Assembly: GCA_003021655.1 (NCBI GenBank)
Contig: PXRP01000014.1
Coordinates: 62,001-126,000, forward strand
Origin: Halobacteriales archaeon QS_4_69_31
Lineage (GTDB): Archaea > Halobacteriota > Halobacteria > Halobacteriales > Haloarculaceae
DNA length: 64,000 bases
Reading direction: 5' to 3'
The position numbers and the translations under genes were made by a program. The notes beneath the pieces are model-generated. The model made no database searches. It worked only from the letters and a program-made list of their open reading frames with translations, and was not told where the DNA came from. Shown in pieces: positions 25,876 through 33,447 of this stretch. Positions within the stretch are counted from its first letter, which is position 1. Every line of letters begins with the position of its first letter.

Positions 25876-27060
25876 TCAGACCTCGCCGGACATGGCCTCG
25901 AAGAGGCGGTCGGTGAACTGGTCGCGTTTGACGCCGTCGCCGGGGCCGAGCCCTTCCATGTGGTTGACAGAGAGCTGGCCGCCGCCCATGCGGGCGTGGC
26001 CGCCGGCGCTGGCCATCGGGATGTCGTCGACGACGGCCTCGAGCGTCCTGCCCATGTGGACGCGGTCGTCGCGGGACCGGCCCGAGAGGTGGAGCGTCCC
26101 GTCTTTGATCCCGACGATGACGACGGCGGTCACGCCTTCGAGGCGGAGGAGTTCGTCGGCGGCCTGCGGGATGGCGTCGACGTTCGACACTTCGCCGACG
26201 TCGCTGACCGCGAAGGCGTTGCGCACCTCGCGGTCGTTTATTGCCCGGGCTTTCACGTCGAGGACCTCGGCGTCGACATGCGGGTTCGCGATGCGGTCGA
26301 GGCGGTCCTCGTCGACGCCCCGGTAGAGGTACGAACTCGCCGAGAACTCCGCCTCGGAACACCCCTTCGTGAGGTGGCTCGTATCGGACTGGATGCCGTA
26401 GATGAGCCCCGTCGCGACGCTCGAGGGCAGTCTCTTCTCGCCGCCGTTCTCGCCTTCCTCCTCGGGCGGGACGGGGTCCCACCCCTGGTCCCGGAAGTAC
26501 TCGGCGAGGATGCTGGCACAGGCGCCGTACTCGGGGCGGACGTCGGTGAACTCGCGGCCCGTCCCGCCGCCGGGGTGGTGGTCGACGACCGCGACCGGGT
26601 CGACCGACTCGGCGCCCGGGAACCCCCGCGGTTCGTTGTGGTCGACGAGCACGACCGACTGGGTGACGACGTCGCCCGCGTCGTCGATCTGCTCGAAGTT
26701 CAGGTCCAGAACCGTCTCGAAGGCGCGGTTCTCCTGGTGGCGGATCTGGCCGGGGTACTGGAGCGACACCGCGACGTCGGCCGACCGCGCCAGTTCCGCG
26801 ACGCCGAGCGCGCTCGCCATCGCGTCGGGGTCGGGGTTGGGGTGCATCAACACCGAGAGGTCGTCCTGTTGCGCGAGCAGGCGAGCGAGGCGTTCGCCGG
26901 GGGTCCGCCGGAGCCGTCTGAGGACCAGTCCCATGACCACCAACAGTGCGATGACACCCACGGCGACGCCAGCCCAGAAGAGTGGGTCCTCCTGGGCGGC
27001 CGTCCTGGCGGCATCGGCCCGCGTGACGAGTGCGACGCCACCCGCGACCGCACGTGGCAT
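25876..27060 (-). CDS. membrane-anchored DHH/DHHA1 family phosphoesterase
   Basis: 394 residues. One N-terminal membrane helix (WAGVAVGVIALLVVMGLVL, residues ~29-47) precedes a DHH domain: LMHPNPDPDAMASA, VVLVDHNEPRG, AVVDHHPGGG and SDTSHLTKG. A DHHA1 domain ends with SAGGHARMGGGQLS. DHH/DHHA1 enzymes hydrolyse small nucleotides such as pAp, nanoRNA or cyclic dinucleotides. The membrane tether recalls bacterial GdpP, which degrades c-di-AMP, but there are no GGDEF or PAS domains. A c-di-AMP role is inference. The ATG at 27060 gives MPRAVAGGV; the longer frame is spurious. Confidence 0.88.
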   Translation of the reverse strand: MPRAVAGGVALVTRADAARTAAQEDPLFWAGVAVGVIALLVVMGLVLRRLRRTPGERLARLLAQQDDLSVLMHPNPDPDAMASALGVAELARSADVAVSLQYPGQIRHQENRAFETVLDLNFEQIDDAGDVVTQSVVLVDHNEPRGFPGAESVDPVAVVDHHPGGGTGREFTDVRPEYGACASILAEYFRDQGWDPVPPEEEGENGGEKRLPSSVATGLIYGIQSDTSHLTKGCSEAEFSASSYLYRGVDEDRLDRIANPHVDAEVLDVKARAINDREVRNAFAVSDVGEVSNVDAIPQAADELLRLEGVTAVVIVGIKDGTLHLSGRSRDDRVHMGRTLEAVVDDIPMASAGGHARMGGGQLSVNHMEGLGPGDGVKRDQFTDRLFEAMSGEV

Positions 27061-27130
27061 AGCCGGCCTGTCGCGTCCAAGGCTCAAGTAGTTTCTCACT
27101 CCACGGGCGGTCCTCGGGGGCCGCTCGCGC

Positions 27131-28015
27131 TCACGTGCCCCGATAGGCAGTGATAGCCGCCCGGTACCCCTCCCGGAACGTCGGGTACGCGAACTCGTAC
27201 CCCAGCTCGCGGAGCCGGTCGTTCGAGACGCGCTTGCTCGTCCGCAGGCGGCGCTCGGCCGTCTCCGAGAGGTCCCCGTCGGCGAGCCGTTCCTCGACGG
27301 TGCGCTTGCGGGGAGGCTCCGCGCCACACTGGCCGGCCAGCCAGTCGGCGAACGCCCACTTCGAGACCGGCTCGTCGTCGACGACGTTGACCACCGCGTC
27401 CCGCGCGAGGTCACGCGCCAGCAGAAAGCCCACCGCGCCCGCCGCGTCGTCGCGGTGGACCATGTTCAGGTACCCCTCCGTGACCGGGCCCTCGACGTAC
27501 CGCTCCAGGCGGTAGCGGTCGGGCCCGTAGAGGCCGGCGAACCGCGCGACGGTGCCGTCACACCCGCCGGCCGGCCGCTCGCGGGCGACCCGTTCGGCCT
27601 CGGCCAGCACCGCCGTCTTCTCGGTCGTCGGCTCGACCGGCGTCGTCTCGTCGACCCAGTCGCCGCCGTGGTCGCCGTAGACGCCCGTACTCGACGTGTA
27701 GACGAGCCGGTCGGGCGGGTCGGCCCGGCCACAGAAGTGGTCGACCGCCGTCCGCAGCCCCTCGACGTAGACCTCGCGGGCGCGGTCGGCACCGCGGCCG
27801 CCGCTGCTGGCCGCGAACACGACCGCGTCCGCGTCGGGCACCGCCGAGAGCGCGTCGGCGTCGGCCACGTCCGCGCTGACGGCCCGCGCGCCGGCCGCCG
27901 CGACGCGTTCGAGCCCCGCGTCCGAGCGCCGGACGCCGACGACGTCGTGGTCGTCGCCGAGCTGGCGGGCCAGCTCCAAGCCCACGTACCCACACCCGAG
28001 GACGACGACGCGCAT
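27131..28015 (-). CDS. NAD-dependent epimerase/dehydratase-like SDR protein
   Basis: A 294-residue extended-SDR protein with an N-terminal Rossmann motif (MRVVVLGCGYVGLELARQL). The catalytic region has YTSSTGVYGDHGG, in which the Tyr (VYG) is present but the usual YxxxK Lys is not obvious (VYGDHGGDW), as in YeeZ/epimerase-like paralogues. Further segments are VARFAGLYGPDR and VNVVDDEPVSKW. Substrate unknown. Its ATG overlaps the DUF5791 stop (TGATG), suggesting co-translation with that small protein. Confidence 0.82.
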   Translation of the reverse strand: MRVVVLGCGYVGLELARQLGDDHDVVGVRRSDAGLERVAAAGARAVSADVADADALSAVPDADAVVFAASSGGRGADRAREVYVEGLRTAVDHFCGRADPPDRLVYTSSTGVYGDHGGDWVDETTPVEPTTEKTAVLAEAERVARERPAGGCDGTVARFAGLYGPDRYRLERYVEGPVTEGYLNMVHRDDAAGAVGFLLARDLARDAVVNVVDDEPVSKWAFADWLAGQCGAEPPRKRTVEERLADGDLSETAERRLRTSKRVSNDRLRELGYEFAYPTFREGYRAAITAYRGT

Positions 28016-28437
28016 CACTGCGCCTCCAGGAAGTGGTGGATGTGGGCGTACTCGGCGAGAGTTATCGGGTGGCGCCCCTCGACTTTCTGCTGGAGTTCCT
28101 TGGGGTCGAGGTCGACCGACAGCCCCGCCGCCAGCGCCTCCACGTCGACGATGGCCGTCGTCATTCCCATGAGCAGGATGTCCCGCGCCTCGGCGGCGAG
28201 GGTCTCGCCCGGCGGCGACTCGGGGTCGGCCGCGAGGACGCTCGCCGCCGCCTCCAGCGTCAGTTCCGGCCGGTCGCCCGCCACGAGCGCCTCGAGGACC
28301 GCCTCGTCGACGCCCGACCGCTTCACGACCGTCTCGACGCCGACCGACTCGACGGTCTCGCGCAACCGGTCCAGATACGTCCCGTGTAACGCCGCCGGGC
28401 TCGTCTCGCCCGCTGACGCGAACTCGCCTCTGAGCAT
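28015..28437 (-). CDS. DUF5791 family haloarchaeal protein
   Basis: A 140-residue, mostly helical acidic protein with LEALVAGDRPELTLEAAASVL, then AEARDILLMGMTTAIVDVE and a C-terminal KELQQKVEGRHPITLAEYA. This pattern matches the haloarchaeal family I know as DUF5791. The helix-turn-helix-like central part may bind nucleic acid or protein, but no function is known. It is the upstream partner of the epimerase-like gene and lies 33 nt after the pilus-locus DUF7286-like gene on the same strand. Confidence 0.75.
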   Translation of the reverse strand: MLRGEFASAGETSPAALHGTYLDRLRETVESVGVETVVKRSGVDEAVLEALVAGDRPELTLEAAASVLAADPESPPGETLAAEARDILLMGMTTAIVDVEALAAGLSVDLDPKELQQKVEGRHPITLAEYAHIHHFLEAQ

Positions 28438-28470
28438 ATCGCCCCTTCGTGGCTGGCGTTAAAGATACTA

Positions 28471-31400
28471 TCACTTCACAACGGACCGCGACCGCCGGAC
28501 GCGCGAGGTGGCGTTGCCGCCGCCGTCCCCGCCGGCCCGGGTGTCGTTGGCCGTATCGAGGCTCGCGGGCCCGGGGTCGGGCCACCCCTTGGTGATCTCG
28601 TGTATATCGCCGTTGATGTCGCCGACGCCGGCGCCCCCGGCCGGGACGACCACGACGATACCGACCTCGGAGCGGAAGTCGATGCGGGGCGCGCTGCCGA
28701 GCAGTTCGCCGCTCCCGTCGCCGTCGACGTCGAGGGTCACGTTGCTCCCGTCGCGGACGTACGACAGCGAGGCGTCGGCTGCCGCCGGCGTTCGGCGTGG
28801 CGCCTCGACGGCGAACCGCTCGTAGCGCCCCTCGACGGTGACCCACCAGACGTTCATCGTCGCGTACCACGACCCCGGCATCGGGGCCAGCGGGAACCCC
28901 GCCGGCATTCTGTTTATCGAGTGGTTGAACCGCTTCGCGAACTGTTCTTTCAGTTCGGACTCGATGGCGTCGCCGACGGCCGATCTCACCCGCTCGGTCG
29001 TCGCCGTCACCAGCGGGGCCGGGACGTTCAGCCGCTCCGTGTCGAGTTCGCGCGTCAGCCGGTCCCGCAGGTCCAGGCGGAGGCGGTCGCGCTCCATCGT
29101 CGAGAGGTCCGTCGACGGGTGGCTCTTGGCCTCCGCGAGGACCGCCCCGACGATACGCCGGTCGGACACCGCGAGCACCTGCTCGCGTCTGGTCTCCCAG
29201 CGGGCGAACGCCCGGCGCGTTATCTCGTGGGCGTCGTCTGTGTCGACCCCGTGGGCCTGCAGGGTCACGTGGATCCCGTTGTAGGCGGCGACGAAACTGT
29301 CGTTGAGCGCCGAGCGGAGGGCGGTCCGGTTCTCGCCGAACGGTCGCCCGGTGGCCGCCTCGGCGCTTTCGGCCGACTGGAGCGCGAGCGCGCCAGTCCG
29401 GAGCCGCGTCCGTCCCTCGGAGCCCAGCGCGCCGAGCCCGTTCAACACCGTGTCCGTCGCGTCCGCGTAGGGTATCGTGACGGCGTTGACGTTCTTTGCG
29501 ACCAGCGAGTGGACCGTCTTCCCCTCGGGGACCGCCGAGACATCCTCGTCGGTGATGCCGGTGCGCGTGAGATAGGGGGGCGCGCCGTCGACGGTGAACG
29601 CGAGCGCGCCGGCGTCGTCCCTGTCGTCGAGTCGGCGCGCCGCCAGGCTGTCCCGGAGCGCCGACAGCGACCCCGGACTGTGCTCGGAGAGCGCGCTCGA
29701 CAGGTCGTCCTCCCGGGTCTCCCGGAGGCGGGCGCGGGCTTCGAGGATCGCGACGACGCGGTCGAGAAACCGCCCGCGGAGCGCGACTCTGGCCTTGTCG
29801 GCGACGTGGTCGTAGCCGCCGCCCGCGTCGAGCAGGGCGGCCCGGCGTTCCCTGACGGCGGCGGCGAGTTTCGCCGGCGGGTTCGTCTGGAAGGTGCCGA
29901 CCCGGCCGCGCTCGACCGCGACCGATATCTCCCGGACGGTCTCCCTGAGGGCGACGAGGTCCGCGTAGGCCCACGCGCGCAGCTCGGCCGGCCACGCGCC
30001 CCGTATCGTCGTCGCGTTGGCGTCGAGGTCGCCGCGGGCGGTCGCGGCCGCCAGCGAATCCGGGCCGCCCCGGGCGTCGACGGCCTCGTCGACCGCGGGC
30101 CCGACGTCCGCGAGGTTCGGCCCGTCGAAGGGCCCGGCGCGCTCGTGGACGGTCGCGACCGGGTAGTCCGGCGCGTAGGGCGTCTGCGCGTGGCGGCCGA
30201 CGACCGCGACGGTCACGTCGTACACCTCGTCGCGCCTGGTCGTGGTGACGGTGAACGTCCCGTTGCGCCGCCAGTACCGGGTCCGTTCGTGGTCGAGCCT
30301 GACCGTCCGCCGGAACGTCCGTAGCCGATGGTGGTCGGCGGGAACCGACACCGCCGGGGCGTCCGAGGCGTTCGTGACGCGCTCGACGGACGTCGAGGTG
30401 GTGTCGTTGACGAGCGTCCAGTTGGTCCCGTTCCGCGGCCGCGGCGGTGCCGGCGGGTCGCCGCCGCCGACGTGTCGCCGCGCGCCGACCGTCCTGACGG
30501 TCGCGCTGAAGACCGACTGGATGGTCGCGTTCAGCCCGCGCGTGTCGTCGTACTGGAGCGACCGGAGCCACGACCCCGTCCCGAACGTCGCCAGCGCCGA
30601 CCCGTTCCGTTCGCCGACCGGCTTCGGGGGACGAACGTACGGGGCGAACGCGTGTCTGGCCGTCTCGCCGACGCTGACGTTGGTCGTCTCGTTCGGAGGA
30701 GGCGCGCCAGTCGCGTCGCTCCCGAGGCTCGGAACGCCGACGTGCTCGCTGGGCGCGTTCGCCCGCGCGATCCGTTCCCTGACGAGTTTGCTGACGGCGG
30801 GGTAGTCGCTCCCGGCGACGTTCGTCAGTTCGTTGAGAACCAGCGCGCCCATGGCAAGCGAGAGCGCCCGCCGGCCGTCTGGGTCGCTCCGGCCGAACAC
30901 CGACCGCTGGACCGCCAGGAGCGCGCCGTTGGTCAGCGGCTCGATGTGCCGGTTCGCGACGACGTTGTCGATGGGTGCGCCGCCGTACTGGGCGTACCCT
31001 CGCGCCCACGCGACGGCGTAGAGTCGCGCGGTCAGCCGCTGGCTGAGGCCGGGGTCGGTGACCCCGTTGTCCAGCCGCTCCTGGAACTTCTCGACGCGGT
31101 CGTGGACGGCCAGCACCGGCGAGTCTACCCGCACCGTAAGTGTGGCGTTGCGCCGACCGACGACGCGCTGGCCGTCTCGGGCCGTCTGTCTGACGCCGGC
31201 CAGCCGCACGTCCAGTTGCGCGTCGTGTGGTCCCGCGCGCTCGACGGTGACCCGGTCTCTGGCTCGCGCCAGCTCCGCCGGCGAGTCGACCCCCGGAAGC
31301 GAGACGTTCGTCCGGACGCCGCGGTGAGTCCGGCCGACCGACGCCAGACGCCGGCGCGCGACCAGGTAGATCCGGACCGCGAGGGTGTCCTCGAAGGTCT

Positions 31401-31674
31401 CGTCCTCGCTGAGGACGGCGCCATAAGAGGTGTTGGCCGGGTCGGTGACGGGGTTGCTGGCGGCCGCGACGCCGGCCGCCGCGACCGCCTGGCGCAGCGT
31501 CGCGCGGCTGTCGGCCGTCGTCCGCTCCATCGCCAGGTCGACCGCCGGCTCCGGCGGCGGGGTCCGCCGGCCGACGCCGGCGGCGAAGAGCGTGCTCGTA
31601 ACGACCAGGAGGACGCCGACGAGCGCGAACGGGAGCCGCCCTCGCTCGCCTAGCGTGACCCGCCGGCGCGTCAC
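28471..31674 (-). CDS. very large haloarchaeal surface protein of the Tad-like pilus locus (DUF7286-like)
   Basis: A 1067-residue protein with one N-terminal stem preceded by a charged patch (GERG, then RLPFALVGVLLVVTSTLFAAG), matching a pseudopilin-like or TadG-like anchor. The rest is extracellular in character, rich in Arg, Asp and Asn-X-Thr sites. Near the C-terminus are a helical 'NHSINRMPAGFPLAP' stretch and VDGDGSGELLG, close to a short EF-like Asp motif. The GTG at 31674 overlaps the upstream stop (GTGA). From memory the family is labelled DUF7286. I propose a major surface or tip component, inferred only from context. Confidence 0.65.
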   Translation of the reverse strand: MTRRRVTLGERGRLPFALVGVLLVVTSTLFAAGVGRRTPPPEPAVDLAMERTTADSRATLRQAVAAAGVAAASNPVTDPANTSYGAVLSEDETFEDTLAVRIYLVARRRLASVGRTHRGVRTNVSLPGVDSPAELARARDRVTVERAGPHDAQLDVRLAGVRQTARDGQRVVGRRNATLTVRVDSPVLAVHDRVEKFQERLDNGVTDPGLSQRLTARLYAVAWARGYAQYGGAPIDNVVANRHIEPLTNGALLAVQRSVFGRSDPDGRRALSLAMGALVLNELTNVAGSDYPAVSKLVRERIARANAPSEHVGVPSLGSDATGAPPPNETTNVSVGETARHAFAPYVRPPKPVGERNGSALATFGTGSWLRSLQYDDTRGLNATIQSVFSATVRTVGARRHVGGGDPPAPPRPRNGTNWTLVNDTTSTSVERVTNASDAPAVSVPADHHRLRTFRRTVRLDHERTRYWRRNGTFTVTTTRRDEVYDVTVAVVGRHAQTPYAPDYPVATVHERAGPFDGPNLADVGPAVDEAVDARGGPDSLAAATARGDLDANATTIRGAWPAELRAWAYADLVALRETVREISVAVERGRVGTFQTNPPAKLAAAVRERRAALLDAGGGYDHVADKARVALRGRFLDRVVAILEARARLRETREDDLSSALSEHSPGSLSALRDSLAARRLDDRDDAGALAFTVDGAPPYLTRTGITDEDVSAVPEGKTVHSLVAKNVNAVTIPYADATDTVLNGLGALGSEGRTRLRTGALALQSAESAEAATGRPFGENRTALRSALNDSFVAAYNGIHVTLQAHGVDTDDAHEITRRAFARWETRREQVLAVSDRRIVGAVLAEAKSHPSTDLSTMERDRLRLDLRDRLTRELDTERLNVPAPLVTATTERVRSAVGDAIESELKEQFAKRFNHSINRMPAGFPLAPMPGSWYATMNVWWVTVEGRYERFAVEAPRRTPAAADASLSYVRDGSNVTLDVDGDGSGELLGSAPRIDFRSEVGIVVVVPAGGAGVGDINGDIHEITKGWPDPGPASLDTANDTRAGGDGGGNATSRVRRSRSVVK

Positions 31675-32552
31675 GGCGACCACGTCCTGACGACGATGCG
31701 GACCCGGTGGAGCGAGACGGCCCGTCCCGCGGCCGTCGGCGAGTCGAACCGCTCGACCATGTCCGCCTCGACGTGGCGGGCGAGCGCCGCGGCGAGCCTG
31801 TCGTTGGCCGCGTCGACGTCGCCGCGCGCGAGGGGGTCAGCCACCGCGACGTCCAGCACCGCCGCGGCCTGCAGGTACCTGCTCACAACGACCGCGCGGT
31901 CAGGCCCCTCGCTCGCGAGGGCGTCACGCGTCCGGTTCACGGGAAATAGCCCCGTGACGACCGCGCGGGCGACGATGTCGGCGGTCGCGTCGTAGCCCGG
32001 CGCCGGGTCCCGGACCTCGCTCGTGACGTTCGGGAAACCGCTGGCGACGGTGACTGTCGCCACCGACACGTCGGCGGTCTTCGGCGGCGCCTCGCCGACC
32101 AGGACCGTCCGATCGAGGGCCGCGCCGTCGTAGGGCTCCCAGACCGCCCGGACCTGGACGTTCGTCGCGTCGGTCGGGAGCGCGCGCTCGGCGGCCTCGA
32201 CGACGGCCGCCTCGAAGTCCTCGCCCGAGGCGGTCAGAGGCCGGCTCCCGAGTTCGGGGTCGGCGACCGCGGCGGCCGCGAGCAACTCCGCGTAGGTCCC
32301 GCGTGCGCGCCGCTCGGCCGAGACCGACCTCCCGTCGCTCGACCCCGCGATCAGCTCGCCCGGGACGTGTCCGCGGCGCTCGAAGGTGACCTCGGCCGTG
32401 CTCGTCGCCAGTACGTCGGCCGTCTCGCCGGGCACGCGCGTGGGCCCGTCGCCGCCCCCCGGCGAGATGCCCGCGAGCGTGCCCACCGCCGCCCCGACCA
32501 GCAGGACGAACACCACGGTGTCCAGCGTCGTGCTGGAGCCTCTCAGGTCCAT
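31671..32552 (-). CDS. pseudopilin-like protein of the Tad-like locus (DUF7284-like)
   Basis: 293 residues. It begins MDLRGSSTTLDTVVFVLLVG: an Arg-Gly pair, a short polar segment, an acidic residue and then a hydrophobic stem, as in class III (type IV pilin-like) signals. The remainder is a soluble domain with an Asn-X-Thr-rich, secreted character (EVTFERRGHVPGELI; ADIVARAVVTGLFPVNRTRD). The ATG overlaps the end of the preceding gene by 10 nt and its stop overlaps the next GTG. The DUF7284 label is from memory. Confidence 0.65.
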   Translation of the reverse strand: MDLRGSSTTLDTVVFVLLVGAAVGTLAGISPGGGDGPTRVPGETADVLATSTAEVTFERRGHVPGELIAGSSDGRSVSAERRARGTYAELLAAAAVADPELGSRPLTASGEDFEAAVVEAAERALPTDATNVQVRAVWEPYDGAALDRTVLVGEAPPKTADVSVATVTVASGFPNVTSEVRDPAPGYDATADIVARAVVTGLFPVNRTRDALASEGPDRAVVVSRYLQAAAVLDVAVADPLARGDVDAANDRLAAALARHVEADMVERFDSPTAAGRAVSLHRVRIVVRTWSP

Positions 32553-32959
32553 ACGCGCACCTCCAGTCGCCCGGCGTCGGCGACGCCCGCGTCCCGGAAG
32601 ACGCTGACCCGGCGGGACGCGTTCTCGGCCGTCGGGGGCGTCGACGGCCCCGTCGCCCACCGGTCGCCGCCAGCGTGGAGGGTCACGTTGAGCCGATAGC
32701 CTCCGGGGGCGGCGGCCGTCGCGTCGTCGAGTCGTCCCGGGCGGACGACGCCGCCGACCGTCAGCGCCCGCTCGACCCGGTCGGCGGTCGGCTCGGTGAC
32801 GTCGCGGTCGGCCGGTCCCGGGACGCTCGCCTCGAAAGCCCCGGCGAACACCGCGAGCGCGAGCGCGACGACCGCCACGGCCGCGAGCGCCGCGAACGGC
32901 TCCAGCTGTCCCCGGCGCCCGGTCGCAGCGCGGGGCCTACGCGCCGACCAGCGTCGCAT
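32543..32959 (-). CDS. TadE-like pseudopilin (DUF7285-like)
   Basis: 138 residues with the clearest pseudopilin signature in the locus: TGRRGQLEPFAALAAVAVVA, a basic stretch, Gly, Gln and Glu, then a long hydrophobic helix, reminiscent of bacterial TadE/TadF (RGQ..E..L). The C-terminal part is a small Thr/Asp-rich domain with a VRVWT end. The ATG at 32959 overlaps the preceding gene by 23 nt. A prepilin peptidase gene is not in the window, so processing would need one encoded elsewhere. Confidence 0.65.
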   Translation of the reverse strand: MRRWSARRPRAATGRRGQLEPFAALAAVAVVALALAVFAGAFEASVPGPADRDVTEPTADRVERALTVGGVVRPGRLDDATAAAPGGYRLNVTLHAGGDRWATGPSTPPTAENASRRVSVFRDAGVADAGRLEVRVWT

Positions 32960-33407
32960 TGACCTCCCCCCAGGTGACGCGTCTGACCAGCAGTGTCTCG
33001 GGAGCCGGCTGCCAGCGGGGCTCACGGGTCCGCGCCGCCTCGAGCGCGGCCGCGAAGGCCGCGCGGTCCTCGAAGACGGCACGCGGCGGCCGCCCGCGCA
33101 GGACCGCCCGGAGCCGGTCGCTCCCGAGGGCTGGCACCACCGACTCGAAGGCGAAGGCGGCGTGTGCCGCCCCGCCGTCGGTCCGCAGGCCGATGCGGTC
33201 GCGGCCGAGGCGTATCTCGTCGGCGTCGAGCGGGTGTCGGCCGCTGGCCTCGTAGGGGCTCGACGCGACGCCGTCGACGGTCTGTGCCGCCCGCGTCGCG
33301 TCCGGCGGCGGGCTCGCCGGCACGCGGAGCGCAAGGCCGAACACGCTCGCGCTCACGACCGCGAGCCCGAGCCAGACGTAGGTCGACTCGACTGGAACGT
33401 CCAGCAT
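32937..33407 (-). CDS. single-helix anchored protein of the Tad-like locus (DUF7283-like)
   Basis: 156 residues starting MLDVPVESTYVWLGLAVVSA, with an N-terminal helix (residues ~10-28) and a soluble domain containing YEASGRHPLDADEIRLG and RRVTWGEVNATLVG. Family label DUF7283 is from memory. A promoter element at 33432-33447 with exactly the same spacing as two others in the locus precedes its ATG and overlaps the tadC stop, so the DUF7283-7285-7284-7286 set may be transcribed separately as well as by read-through. Confidence 0.65.
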   Translation of the reverse strand: MLDVPVESTYVWLGLAVVSASVFGLALRVPASPPPDATRAAQTVDGVASSPYEASGRHPLDADEIRLGRDRIGLRTDGGAAHAAFAFESVVPALGSDRLRAVLRGRPPRAVFEDRAAFAAALEAARTREPRWQPAPETLLVRRVTWGEVNATLVGA

Positions 33408-33431
33408 GGGCCGGTCTGGTCGCCCCCTGGC

Positions 33432-33447
33432 GTTTAAACCTTCAGAC
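33432..33447 (-). promoter_or_regulatory. internal promoter of the Tad-like locus
   Basis: On the plus strand GTTTAAACCTTCAGAC; read leftwards it gives GAAGGTTTAAAC. It begins 25 bp before the ATG at 33407, the same distance as the two 16-bp elements at 37314 and 38420, with ten of sixteen bases matching those. TTTAAA is a good TATA core. Confidence 0.6.

Noticed and set aside
28016-31009. Upstream in-frame extension of the epimerase-like gene to about 1292 codons
   Set aside because: The extra part is antisense-like, Arg-rich and overlaps the DUF5791 and DUF7286-like genes in another frame. The ATG at 28015 fits the Rossmann start.
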